The notes under the pieces: generated by a model
Database searches by the model: none
What the model was told of the DNA's origin: nothing
Seen by the model: only the letters and a program-made list of their open reading frames with translations
Program-made: the position numbers and the translations under genes
Part shown: piece after piece, positions 17,230 to 26,692 of the stretch
How the letters are laid out: each line of letters opens with the position of its first letter
How positions within the stretch are numbered: position 1 is the stretch's first letter
From: JBDSZL01 sp039925145
GTDB taxonomy: Bacteria > Acidobacteriota > Vicinamibacteria > Vicinamibacterales > SCN-69-37
Length of the DNA: 32,811 nt
NCBI GenBank assembly: GCA_039925145.1
Contig: JBDSZL010000024.1
Location: forward strand, 1-32,811
Direction of reading: 5' to 3'

Positions 17230-20200
17230 ATGAATGTCTTGCGAAGATCCGGTGTAGCGCGCGCTGCCCGGACGGCCATCGCGGCACTGATCGTCCTTGT
17301 TCTGATGACCACGGCGGCCTTTGCGCAGGACGCCGGATCGATCAGCGGCACCGTGAAGGATCAGAGCGGCGCCGCCCTGCCGGGTGCCACCGTGACGGCG
17401 TCGAACGTGGCCCTGGCGGTGAGCCAGACGGTGCAGAGCGGCTCCGAAGGCGCGTTCGTCTTTCCGCTGCTTCCCCCGGGCACTTACACGGTGATTGCGG
17501 AACTGAGCGGCTTCAAGAAGGCCTCGAAGCTCAACGTCATCCTGCCGACCGCATCGAAGGTCAGCGCCGGTGACTTCACGCTCGAGATCGGCAGTGTCAC
17601 CGAGGTGGTCTCGGTCGAGGCCGACGCAGGGCGCCTGCAGATCCAGACGCAGTCTGGCGAACGCTCGGATCTCGTCACAAACCGGCAACTCAGAGACATT
17701 GCGCTCAACGGACGCAACATCGCCGACCTCATGAAACTCGTGCCCGGCGTCATCGCCGCAGGCACCATCACCACCTCAACGGTCACGAACGTCGTCGGTC
17801 AGTTCAACATCAACGGGACGCGCTCCTCGCAGCACGAGTACACCATCGACGGCGTGACGAACCTGAACCTGGGCAACAACACCGGCGGGCTCGTCTCGGT
17901 CAATCCCGATGCCCTCGAGGAAGTCAAAGTGCTCACGTCGAACTACCAGGCGGAGTATGGCCGTGCGGGCGGCGGCTTCATTGCGTTGACCACGCGCGGT
18001 GGGTCGAGCCAGTACCGTGGGGGCCTCCGATACTTCGGCCGCAATGAAGGGCTGAACGCCAATACGTATTTCAACGAGGCTCGCGGCGGCGCGGCGGCCG
18101 GTTTCCCCAAGCCGCTGTATCGCTTCAACTACTACGGCTGGGACTATGGTGGGCCGGTGCCGGGCTTCGGGACTCGCAGCAATCCGCGCATGTTCTTCTT
18201 CGCGGCACAGGAATACTACGACCAGCTCGTCCCGCAAACCGCTTCCGTCAACATTCGCGTGCCGACGGAGCTCGAGCGGGTCGGCAACTTCTCGCAGACG
18301 GTCGACGGTGCGGGGCGGGCCATTCCGATCATCGATCCGCAGACCGGCCAGCCGTTTCCCGGCAACATCATTCCGTCCAATCGCATCTACGCGCCTGGCT
18401 TGGCTGTCCTTGGATTTCTGCCGACCCCGAATACGACGGCCGGTGGCAATGCCTACAACTACAGCTCGCAGCGACCGAGCAAATACCCGCGCCGTGAAGA
18501 CATCCTGCGGATGGACTGGCAAATCTCCAACAGCACACGCCTGAGCGCGCGCTGGGTGCACAACTACGATGCCCAGCAGTTCGCGTACGGCACGACGACC
18601 GCGTCATGGAATTTCCCACTCACGGTGACCGAGCGCCGGAATGGTCCAGGGACGACGCTGTCGTTCACGCTGTCGAAGACCCTCAGTTCGACACTGTTCA
18701 ATGAGTTTGTGTTCGGGGCGGGACGCGGCGGCGTCACTATCGCGCCAGCCGACGACAAAGCGACGCGCGCCGTGACGGGCGTCAACACGCCGATGCTGTT
18801 CCCCGAGGCGAATGTAGGCAATCTGATCCCGAGCCTGGCGTTCAACGGGATCGCCAGTGTGCCGACGGTCGTGAATACGTCGGTCTTTGGACCCTTCGTT
18901 CAGCGCTTCGTGATCAACAACTTCATCGACAACCTCACCAAGGTTGCGGGCAATCACACATTCAAGGTGGGGGTGTACTACCAGCGCGCCTCGAACCGCA
19001 GCAACTCGCAAACCAACGTGGAGTCCAACCTGGATTTCAGCAGCCTGGCGTCGAATCCGCTCAATACGGGCTACCCGTTTGCGAATGCCCTGCTTGGCGT
19101 CTACACGGGTTACACGCAGGCCAGCAGCAAACCGGTCGCCTCGTACTACTACTACGACCTCTCCGCCTACGGTCAGGACACGTGGAAGGTCGCACACAAC
19201 CTCACGCTCGATCTCGGCTTCCGGCTGTCGCACTACGAGCCGTACTACAACAGCATCGGTCAGGGCGCCTACTTCGACCCGACGCTGTACGATCCCGCAC
19301 GCGCGCCGCGGTTGTATCGCGCTGTGTGCGTCGCGCAGCCGTGCACCGGCAACAATCTGCGCGCGAGGGATCCCGCCGGGTCGGGCCCCGCAACAGTGGG
19401 CAACACACTGGGCAGTTTTTTCGTCGGCAAGCTCGTCGCCAATACCGGAGACCTCACGAATGGGATGGGTCTCACCGAGAAGGGGTATCTGCGGGGAGGC
19501 ATCAAAGGTCAGGCCGTGCTGCCACAACCGAGGCTTGGGCTGAGCTGGGACGTCAACAACGACCACCGCATGGTGGTGCGTGGCGGGTTCGGTATCGCGT
19601 TCGATCGCTACCAGAGCGGCGCCGGCGTCGGCAGCGGCGCGACGAACCAGCCGTTCGTCTTCAACCCGACGCTGACCAACGGCTTCCTCCAGGACATCAC
19701 GTCAGGGGGCGGGGGAGCGCTCGCGCCACAGGCGGTGCAGGGCGTGGACCCCGACGGGCAGTGGCCGACTGTGTACAGCTATAGCGTGGGCCTGCAGCGC
19801 GAGCTGTGGAAGGACACGGTGGTCGACGTGGCGTACGTCGGGTCGCAATCGCGCCACAACACGCGCCGCGAGAACCTCAACGTACTGCCCTACGGGACGA
19901 CCTTCACCGCGGCCGCGCAGGACCCGACGAAAACGGCTGGCGTGGTGCCGGCCGTTGAGGTTGGGCTGCCCTCGATCTACTCATCTGCGGGCCTGGCGTT
20001 CAGCGGCGCGAACGCGCTCGCGATCGATTTTCTCCGTCCGTACCAGGGCTACAGCGACATCACCTATTACCGGTTCGACGGGCAGACCGCGTACAACTCC
20101 CTCCAGGCCTCATTGCAGCGTCGCTTTTCGAAGAGCCTCACCTTCGGCCTGTCGTACACCCTGTCGCGCGCCGTCACGACCGTGTCCGACGATGGGACGT

Positions 20201-20913
20201 TCACGAACAATTTGAATGCGGAGGCCTTCGACCGCGGGCTTGCGGCGTTCGATCGCACGCACTACATGACCGTGAACTATGTGTGGAACGTGCCGCGGGG
20301 GAGCGGGCTGCTCGGGGGGGGCATCATTGCGCGTGGGCTGCTCGACAACTGGACGCTCTCCGGAGTGTCGTGGCTCGCGTCGGGGACGCCAGCTGAGCTC
20401 GCCCTCACCATCTCTGGTCAGGATGCGGGCAATCGCCTGCTTGGAACCTACACCGCCGGCAACGGAGCTGGTCTTCAGCCGCGGTTCTATGTGAATGGCG
20501 CCCCCCAGAGCGCGCCGGATGCCATCAACGTTGGGGCCTTTACCGTGCCGACAGTCGGTGACAGGGGACCGTATACGCGTGCGTATCTGCGCAACCCGGG
20601 CTTTCAAAACCACGACCTGTCGGTGTTCAAGAATTTTCCGCTGGGCACCAGCAGCCGCCGCTACCTCCAGTTCCGTGTCGAGGCCTTCAACGTGTTCAAC
20701 ATCACGCAGTTCACGACGGTCAACCGGACCACGAACCTGACCAACGCCGCGGGTCAGACTGGCGCAGCGGTGTTCAACAACTACACGGGCCTCACCGTGA
20801 CCAACAACACGCGACCGGCTGGGAGCACCGCTGTGCAGGGCACGTTCTTCGGCGAGTACACCGGAACACGGGATCCGCGGATCCTTCAGGTGGGCGTGAA
20901 GGCGTACTTCTGA
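17230..20913 (+). CDS. TonB-dependent receptor, Oar-like, with carboxypeptidase-regulatory-like domain
   Basis: 1227 residues. I chose ATG 17230, which has GGAGGG just upstream and yields MNVLRRSGVARAARTAIAAL, a classical signal peptide ending at AFAQ; a frame opening at 17122 is non-coding-like. Residues 30-115 form a CarboxypepD_reg-like Ig domain (GSISGTVKDQSGAALPGATV). A plug domain follows (about 140-260, with LVPGVIAAG and NINGTRSSQHEYTIDGV), then a long beta barrel with many aromatic-ended strands. The chain ends in GVKAYF, a typical outer-membrane C-terminal Phe signature. No SusD-like partner gene is present, as usual for Oar-type receptors. It overlaps the DUF1080 start by one base. 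It probably imports or secretes a large substrate sensed by the flanking kinases. Confidence 0.93.
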   Translation: MNVLRRSGVARAARTAIAALIVLVLMTTAAFAQDAGSISGTVKDQSGAALPGATVTASNVALAVSQTVQSGSEGAFVFPLLPPGTYTVIAELSGFKKASKLNVILPTASKVSAGDFTLEIGSVTEVVSVEADAGRLQIQTQSGERSDLVTNRQLRDIALNGRNIADLMKLVPGVIAAGTITTSTVTNVVGQFNINGTRSSQHEYTIDGVTNLNLGNNTGGLVSVNPDALEEVKVLTSNYQAEYGRAGGGFIALTTRGGSSQYRGGLRYFGRNEGLNANTYFNEARGGAAAGFPKPLYRFNYYGWDYGGPVPGFGTRSNPRMFFFAAQEYYDQLVPQTASVNIRVPTELERVGNFSQTVDGAGRAIPIIDPQTGQPFPGNIIPSNRIYAPGLAVLGFLPTPNTTAGGNAYNYSSQRPSKYPRREDILRMDWQISNSTRLSARWVHNYDAQQFAYGTTTASWNFPLTVTERRNGPGTTLSFTLSKTLSSTLFNEFVFGAGRGGVTIAPADDKATRAVTGVNTPMLFPEANVGNLIPSLAFNGIASVPTVVNTSVFGPFVQRFVINNFIDNLTKVAGNHTFKVGVYYQRASNRSNSQTNVESNLDFSSLASNPLNTGYPFANALLGVYTGYTQASSKPVASYYYYDLSAYGQDTWKVAHNLTLDLGFRLSHYEPYYNSIGQGAYFDPTLYDPARAPRLYRAVCVAQPCTGNNLRARDPAGSGPATVGNTLGSFFVGKLVANTGDLTNGMGLTEKGYLRGGIKGQAVLPQPRLGLSWDVNNDHRMVVRGGFGIAFDRYQSGAGVGSGATNQPFVFNPTLTNGFLQDITSGGGGALAPQAVQGVDPDGQWPTVYSYSVGLQRELWKDTVVDVAYVGSQSRHNTRRENLNVLPYGTTFTAAAQDPTKTAGVVPAVEVGLPSIYSSAGLAFSGANALAIDFLRPYQGYSDITYYRFDGQTAYNSLQASLQRRFSKSLTFGLSYTLSRAVTTVSDDGTFTNNLNAEAFDRGLAAFDRTHYMTVNYVWNVPRGSGLLGGGIIARGLLDNWTLSGVSWLASGTPAELALTISGQDAGNRLLGTYTAGNGAGLQPRFYVNGAPQSAPDAINVGAFTVPTVGDRGPYTRAYLRNPGFQNHDLSVFKNFPLGTSSRRYLQFRVEAFNVFNITQFTTVNRTTNLTNAAGQTGAAVFNNYTGLTVTNNTRPAGSTAVQGTFFGEYTGTRDPRILQVGVKAYF

Positions 20914-21806
20914 TGCGCACCGGCACCGGCGCCGCGTGGCTCCTCGTCGCACTCGCGGCAGCGGCGCCGGTCGCACGTGGACAGGGGACCGCATGGCGTC
21001 CTCTGCTCAACGGCACGGACCTCTCGGGTTGGGACACCTTCATGTCGAAGCCCGATCCAGCCTGGGACGTGCCCGGCATGACCCGCGACGCCCAGGGGAA
21101 CTACACCGCCGACGTCGGGAGGAATCGGGATCCGCTCGGCGTCTTCAAGGTCGAAGCGACGGACGGCCGCCCCGCTGTCCACATCACAGGCCAGGGGTTT
21201 GGCGTGATGACGACACGGGAGGTGTTCGGGAATTTTCATCTGCGGCTGCAGTTCAAATGGGGCGAGAGGCGGTGGGGTAAGAAGGCGACGGCTGCCCGCG
21301 ACAGCGGCCTGCTGTACTTCGGCCAGGGCGACGAAGGCGCCGTGGACGGCAACTGGCCCCGTTCGGTCGAGATGCAGATCCAGGAGCACGACACGGGCGA
21401 CCTCTACGCGCTTGGTACGCAGATCTCAGTACGCGCGCGGGCGGCAGGCACTCCGCCACCATTGCTGTACCTGTACGATCCCGCGGGCGCGCCGACGCTC
21501 TTCGAGCAGCGGGCACCGATCGGGAACCGCTGTGTGAAATTAGAAGACCGCGAGAAGCCCAACGGCCAATGGAACACCCTCGAGCTCATTGTCCTCGGCG
21601 ACCAAAGCATCCACATCGTCAACGGCGGTGTGGTGATGAGGCTGACCGGTGCGCGGAAGGTCGATGGCACCGCGGCTGCGTCGCTGACGTCTGGCCGCAT
21701 CAGCCTCCAGACGGAGGGCGCCGAGCTCTTCTATCGCGACGTTGAGATCCGTCCGATCAAGGACGTGCCCGCCGAGTTCTCTCGACCATCGTCACCCTCA
21801 CCCTGA
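20913..21806 (+). CDS. DUF1080 (3-keto-disaccharide hydrolase-like) secreted protein
   Basis: 297 residues. A Sec signal ends near residue 23 (ARGQG), followed by WRPLLNGTDLSGWDTF, the standard DUF1080 opening. The concanavalin-like core contains FGNFHLRLQFKWGE, ARDSGLLYFGQG and VEMQIQEHDTGDLYALGTQ, which align with the substrate-facing strands of the family. The last strand includes GRISLQTEGAELFYRDVEIRPI. Members of DUF1080 have been linked to cleavage of 3-keto-glycosides; that is family knowledge, and this protein's substrate is not known. The ATG shares the A of the receptor's TGA (TGATG), so translation is coupled to the receptor. Confidence 0.9.
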   Translation: MRTGTGAAWLLVALAAAAPVARGQGTAWRPLLNGTDLSGWDTFMSKPDPAWDVPGMTRDAQGNYTADVGRNRDPLGVFKVEATDGRPAVHITGQGFGVMTTREVFGNFHLRLQFKWGERRWGKKATAARDSGLLYFGQGDEGAVDGNWPRSVEMQIQEHDTGDLYALGTQISVRARAAGTPPPLLYLYDPAGAPTLFEQRAPIGNRCVKLEDREKPNGQWNTLELIVLGDQSIHIVNGGVVMRLTGARKVDGTAAASLTSGRISLQTEGAELFYRDVEIRPIKDVPAEFSRPSSPSP

Positions 21807-21826
21807 CGGGGTTGCTCATCTTCCCC

Positions 21827-21854
21827 TAGCCCATCGTCCGTAGCCCGTCGTCCG
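21827..21854. repeat. 14-bp tandem repeat after the DUF1080 gene
   Basis: TAGCCCATCGTCCG (21827-21840) is followed directly by TAGCCCGTCGTCCG (21841-21854), one mismatch. It lies 20 bases after the DUF1080 stop, within a 200-bp gap (21807-22006) before the hybrid kinase. The motif GTAGCCCGT is shared with the repeat at 26672-26692. Otherwise the gap shows only GGAATTGGTGTGAC near 21940, which weakly resembles one arm of the inverted repeat in front of the receptor. Confidence 0.6.
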
Positions 21855-22006
21855 TCAAAACTGTAATCCACTGACATAAGCGGAGGCGACCACGCTCGTC
21901 GCACCGCGCCAGTCGCGGCACTTCAGACAGAATTGCTGGAATTGGTGTGACAGGAGGGACCTTCCACTTAGACGACAGTGGCACCGGTTGTGCTCGATAG
22001 CGCTGG

Positions 22007-25000
22007 GTGCCCAGGTGTGTCGGCCGGTCAGGACGGCGTTTCAGCGCTCCTCCGCGCGCTGTCCTGACCGTACGGGCACTGTGCGTGCTCAGCCTCCTGC
22101 TGGCCTGCGGCCTGGGGCTGGGTGCCTCTGCCCGCACAGGGGACCAGGTTCAGGCGCCAGCCCCACTTTCCATACCAGCACCCGAAGTCAGTCCGCAGGT
22201 CGAACGGGATAGCCGCGATCTCTCATGGCGCGCCATCGAAACATGGCGGCAGGCGCAGGGGCTGCCGCAGAATTCGGTAAGCGCGATCCTTCAAACCCGT
22301 GACGGGTATCTCTGGGTCGGGACACGCGGGGGCCTCGCGCGGTTCGATGGCGTGCGGTTTACGACGTTCGACAACCGGCGGTCCGATCAACTTCAGGAAA
22401 ACGAAATCTGGGCCCTTGCCGAGTCCGACGACGGCAGCCTGTGGATCGCCACCTATGGCGGCGGAGTGAGTCGGCTGAAGGATGGACAGTTCACCATCTA
22501 CACCACGAAGGACGGGCTCGCCAGCGACTTCGCGGCGGTGCTGTGTCAAGGTGCGGACGGCAGCATGTGGATCGGCACCGACGCTGGATTGAGCCGCTTC
22601 CGGGATGGTCATTTCACGACCTTCAGCCGCGACGCGGGCCTCACCAACAATACGGTGCGCGCGTTGCACCTCGAGACCGATGGCAGTCTCCTGATCGGCA
22701 CGGCGAGCTCCGAGATTCAGAGATTCCGCGACGGCCACATCTCGACCCTGACGCTCGATGGCTTCTCGTCGACGTCAGGCACGTCGTCGATTCATCAGGC
22801 GCGGGACGGCACGGTCTGGATCACCACCGGCAGCGCACTGTTTCGGGTGCGCGACGGTCACGCGCGCCGCTACACGACCAAGGACGGCCTGTCGTCCGAC
22901 TGGACGCGTCAGGTTCATGAGGATCGCGACGGCAACATCTGGATCGCCACCGATAACGGACTCGACAGGTTCAACAAGGCGCGTGATGTGTTTCAGCCGG
23001 TGCCGGCATCCGACGGCGTCGCCGTGCTGTACTCCGACCGTGAGGGGAGCCTGTGGGTCGGATATACGCGTGACGGGCTCGCCCGATTCCGGCAGGGACT
23101 CTTCAGAAACTACACCACCGACGACGGGCTGCCCGATGACGCGGCGACAACGGTTTTTCAGGACCGCCGGGGCCACACCTGGGTCGGGACCAGCACCGCG
23201 CTCAACCTGTTCGCGGATGGGCGCTTCACACCGTTCGCCATTCAGAATGCGCAGCGAAGCAAACGCGTCAACGCGATCGTCGAGGACCACGACGGGCAAC
23301 TCTGGCTCGGCACTGCCGACGCGCTGTACCGGATGCGGTATGACCCTGCGTGCGGCCGCCCGCGCTGCGATCCCGTCTTCCTCCACGTTCCGCTGACAGG
23401 CATCCCGCAGCCGAACATCAAGGTCATGCACGTCGACCACGCCGGGGTGCTGTGGATCGGCATGAATTTCACCGGCCTGGTGCGCTACGAGAACGGCCGC
23501 ACGACACTGTTCAACACCGAAAACGGCCTCTCGAACAATGCCGTGCGCGGCATCGTCGAGGATCGCACCGGCGCGCTGTGGATCGGCACGAGGGGCGGGG
23601 GCCTGAACCGGCTGGAGCAGGGCAAGTTCACGGTCTACGGCACGAAGGAGGGCCTGCCGAGTGACAGTGTCCAGGCGCTGTATCTCGATCGCGACGAAGC
23701 GATCTGGATCTCGACGCGGCGTGGAGTGACGCGGCTGAAAGACGGTCGGTTCACGACGTACACGGTGAACACTGGGCTGCTCACGAATTTCGTGTACGGG
23801 TTTGTCGATGACGATGAAGGCAACCTGTGGATGGGATGCGCGATGGGGATCTTCAGAGTCAGGAAACAGGACTTCGCCGGTGTCGCGGCCGGGACAGCCA
23901 CGAAAGTCACTTCCGTGGTCTACGGCATGGAACATGGCCTCGGCAGCACCATCGTGACGGTCAGTTTCTATCCGCTGGCATTCAAGACCCGCGACGGCAA
24001 CGTCTGGTTCGGCACAGCCAAGGGCGTCGCTGTCGTGGACCCTCGCCGCCTGTCGGTCAACACGCTGCCTCCGCCGGTGCAGATCGAGGAAGTCAGCGTG
24101 GACGATACCGTCTTTCCGGGCAACCGGGACGCGCGCGCCGCCCCGGGTCGCGGTGACCTGATGTTTCGCTATGCGGCACTCACCTTCTTCGCACCGCGGG
24201 ACGTCCGATTCAAGTATCGACTCGAGGGCTACGACCCCGACTGGATCGACGCGGGCGACCGGCGAGCCGCGTTCTACAGCAACATTCCTCCCGGACCGTA
24301 CACGTTCCGCGTCATCGCCGCAAATAGTGACGGCGTCTGGAACAACGACGGCGCGTCGGTTCGGGTCCACCTGGCGCCGCACTTCTATCAGACGCTGTGG
24401 TTCGATGGCTTCTGCGTGATCGGCCTGGTGCTGTCGGTCTTCGGCGGGCACTGGGTGCGAACGCGCCAGTTGCGCCGGCGGGAACACGGGCTGGAACGAC
24501 TGGTCGACCAGCGCACAGGCGAACTGGAGGAGCAGCGCAGCTTCCTGCGAACGGTCATTGACGTGAATCCAAGCTTCATCTTTGCCAAGGATCGCGACGG
24601 ACGCTTCACGCTGGCAAACCGGGCGGTGGCCGATGCGTACGGCACGACACCCGAAAACGTGATCGGAAAGACCGACGCAGACTTCCTGGGTCCGGAGGGC
24701 GGCGAACGGTTCCGCAGCGATGATCTGGAAGTCCTCGACTCCGGGGTACCAAAGGTCATCCCCGAGGAGGAGTTCGTCGACCGGACGGGCCACGTCCGCT
24801 GGAACCAGGTGCTCAAGCTGCCCATGGTCGGCGCCGACGGCAGTGTGCGTCAGTTGCTTGGTATCGCGACCGACATCACTCTCCAGCGACAGGCGACGGC
24901 TGAGTTGCAGTCGGCCAAGGAAGTGGCGGAAGCGGCGACAACCGCGAAGAGCTCCTTCCTCGCGAACATGAGCCACGAGCTCCGAACACCGATGAATGCG

Positions 25001-26665
25001 GTGATTGGCATGACCGATCTACTGCTCGACACCAGCCTGTCATCCGAACAGCGCGAGTACGTCGAGACGGTGCGTACCGGCGGAGAGTCGCTGCTGGCTG
25101 TGATCAATGACATCCTCGACTTCTCGAAGATCGAATCAGGCAAGCTCGAACTCGATCTCCATCCGTTCGCGTTGCGACAGTGTCTCGAGGGTGCGCTGGA
25201 CCTGCTCGCGGCCGCGGCGGCTGGGCACGGTCTGGAACTGGCCTGCGTCATCGAGGACACAGTGCCACAGGCCATCCTCGCCGACAGTACCCGGCTGCGT
25301 CAGATTCTGGTGAACCTGCTGAGCAATGCGGTGAAGTTCACGCATGAAGGCGAAGTCGTCGTGACCGTCGCGTCAAAGATGTGCGATGCCACGCGGTGCG
25401 AGCTGCATTTCACGGTCAGCGACACAGGCATTGGCATTCCGGATGACAAGATCGACCTCCTCTTCCGGTCCTTTTCGCAGGTCGACTCGTCGACGACTCG
25501 TCAATACGGCGGCACTGGACTCGGTCTGGCCATCAGCCGCCGCCTGGCCGAGTTGATGGGGGGCCGAATGTGGGTCGAGAGCGAGGTGGGTACCGGCTCC
25601 CGCTTCCATTTCACGGTGCTCGTGTCCGCCGCCAGCGTCGGCGGCGTTGTCGATCGCGCAGATCGCATCCCTGACAACGCGGAGTCACGGCTCGCCGGCC
25701 AGCGGGTGCTCATCGTCGACGACAACAAGACGACCCGCGAGATTCTCGCGCGGCAGACCGCCGCATGGGCCATGCAGCCGGTCATTGTCGCGTCGGGCGC
25801 CGAGGCGCTTGAGCTCATCGTACGGGGTGAGGCGTTTCGTGTGGCACTCGTGGACCTGCACATGCCGCACATGGACGGGGTGGCCCTGGCATGCCGCCTT
25901 CGCGAACATCCGTCCTCGCGGAGCTTGCCGCTGATCATGCTCACGTCGGGCGTGGTCAGCACCCGCCAGCATGTCGTCGACGGCGAACCGGAGCTGTGTG
26001 CCAGGTCTCTCTCGAAACCCGTCAAGGTTTCGCAGCTTCGCAATGCGCTCGTCAGCATCCTCGGCGGCATCGAACAGCCCCCGGCAGCGACGCCCTCGTC
26101 TGTCGAGCCCGAACTCGCGGCCCGGCTGCCGCTCCGCATCCTGCTTGCCGAAGACAACCCGGTCAATCAGACGGTGGCACTACGAATGCTCAAACGGCTC
26201 GGCTATCGAGCCGATGTCGCGGGCAACGGATTGGAGGTGCTGGCCGCCCTGCGCGTCGCCACCTACGACCTGCTATTCCTCGATGTGCAGATGCCTGAAA
26301 TGGATGGGCTCGAAGCCGCACGCCAGATCAATATGCAGGCGCTCGATCGCGCCCGACCGTACATCATCGCCATGACGGCCAATGCGATGCAGGGCGATCG
26401 GGAGGCATGTTTCGCTGCCGGCATGGACGACTACCTGAGCAAGCCTGATCAGTTGTCGGGGTTGCGGGCAGCGCTAGAGCGCGCGGCCACCGGGGTGCGG
26501 CGCCTGGCGGTCGCCGGCGAGGTTGCGGCAGAGCCCGCCACCGATCGCCCCGTCGCCCCCGCTGGGCTGCCCCCGGGGTCTCTGGACGCTACCGGAACAA
26601 CTGCGGAGGCAGACTCGCTCCGGACCAGCGGTTCGGAAGTGCCCATAGGTGCCGGAACGCACTGA
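22007..26665 (+). CDS. Hybrid propeller sensor histidine kinase with PAS and two receiver domains
   Basis: 1552 residues from a GTG start. The N-terminal signal contains LLLACG, possibly a lipobox. Residues 60-690 are beta-propeller repeats (GYLWVGTRGGLARFDGVRFT, then many WIGT/GLxR units). Then come a Y_Y_Y domain (FKYRLEGYDPDWIDAGDRR, near 740), a membrane helix near 800-820 and a PAS domain (FIFAKDRDGRFTLANRAVAD, near 855-965). HisKA has the H-box FLANMSHELRTPMNAVIGMTD (His990). HATPase has SDTGIGIPDDKID and YGGTGLGLAISRRL. Receiver 1 has Asp1283 (VALVDLHMPHMDG) and receiver 2 has Asp1426 (LLFLDVQMPEMDG). No DNA-binding or HPt domain follows, so the output partner lies elsewhere. It is adjacent to the receptor/DUF1080 genes and probably senses the same class of ligand. 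Confidence 0.93.
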   Translation: MPRCVGRSGRRFSAPPRAVLTVRALCVLSLLLACGLGLGASARTGDQVQAPAPLSIPAPEVSPQVERDSRDLSWRAIETWRQAQGLPQNSVSAILQTRDGYLWVGTRGGLARFDGVRFTTFDNRRSDQLQENEIWALAESDDGSLWIATYGGGVSRLKDGQFTIYTTKDGLASDFAAVLCQGADGSMWIGTDAGLSRFRDGHFTTFSRDAGLTNNTVRALHLETDGSLLIGTASSEIQRFRDGHISTLTLDGFSSTSGTSSIHQARDGTVWITTGSALFRVRDGHARRYTTKDGLSSDWTRQVHEDRDGNIWIATDNGLDRFNKARDVFQPVPASDGVAVLYSDREGSLWVGYTRDGLARFRQGLFRNYTTDDGLPDDAATTVFQDRRGHTWVGTSTALNLFADGRFTPFAIQNAQRSKRVNAIVEDHDGQLWLGTADALYRMRYDPACGRPRCDPVFLHVPLTGIPQPNIKVMHVDHAGVLWIGMNFTGLVRYENGRTTLFNTENGLSNNAVRGIVEDRTGALWIGTRGGGLNRLEQGKFTVYGTKEGLPSDSVQALYLDRDEAIWISTRRGVTRLKDGRFTTYTVNTGLLTNFVYGFVDDDEGNLWMGCAMGIFRVRKQDFAGVAAGTATKVTSVVYGMEHGLGSTIVTVSFYPLAFKTRDGNVWFGTAKGVAVVDPRRLSVNTLPPPVQIEEVSVDDTVFPGNRDARAAPGRGDLMFRYAALTFFAPRDVRFKYRLEGYDPDWIDAGDRRAAFYSNIPPGPYTFRVIAANSDGVWNNDGASVRVHLAPHFYQTLWFDGFCVIGLVLSVFGGHWVRTRQLRRREHGLERLVDQRTGELEEQRSFLRTVIDVNPSFIFAKDRDGRFTLANRAVADAYGTTPENVIGKTDADFLGPEGGERFRSDDLEVLDSGVPKVIPEEEFVDRTGHVRWNQVLKLPMVGADGSVRQLLGIATDITLQRQATAELQSAKEVAEAATTAKSSFLANMSHELRTPMNAVIGMTDLLLDTSLSSEQREYVETVRTGGESLLAVINDILDFSKIESGKLELDLHPFALRQCLEGALDLLAAAAAGHGLELACVIEDTVPQAILADSTRLRQILVNLLSNAVKFTHEGEVVVTVASKMCDATRCELHFTVSDTGIGIPDDKIDLLFRSFSQVDSSTTRQYGGTGLGLAISRRLAELMGGRMWVESEVGTGSRFHFTVLVSAASVGGVVDRADRIPDNAESRLAGQRVLIVDDNKTTREILARQTAAWAMQPVIVASGAEALELIVRGEAFRVALVDLHMPHMDGVALACRLREHPSSRSLPLIMLTSGVVSTRQHVVDGEPELCARSLSKPVKVSQLRNALVSILGGIEQPPAATPSSVEPELAARLPLRILLAEDNPVNQTVALRMLKRLGYRADVAGNGLEVLAALRVATYDLLFLDVQMPEMDGLEAARQINMQALDRARPYIIAMTANAMQGDREACFAAGMDDYLSKPDQLSGLRAALERAATGVRRLAVAGEVAAEPATDRPVAPAGLPPGSLDATGTTAEADSLRTSGSEVPIGAGTH

Positions 26666-26671
26666 GGAGAA

Positions 26672-26692
26672 CCCGTAGCCCGTAGCCCGTAG
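26672..26692. repeat. Three tandem copies of CCCGTAG
   Basis: CCCGTAG is repeated three times without gaps, starting 7 bases after the hybrid-kinase stop and followed by TCTTTCTT. Together with the repeat at 21827-21854 it forms a small family of intergenic GTAGCCCGT-type repeats placed immediately after plus-strand genes. Function unknown. Confidence 0.65.

Noticed and set aside
22775..24976. 733-residue open frame antisense to the hybrid kinase
   Set aside because: It is rich in Arg, His, Val and Pro with repeated low-information segments, and mirrors the propeller repeats of the sense protein. High GC at third positions creates such long antisense frames. The sense strand has clear domains.
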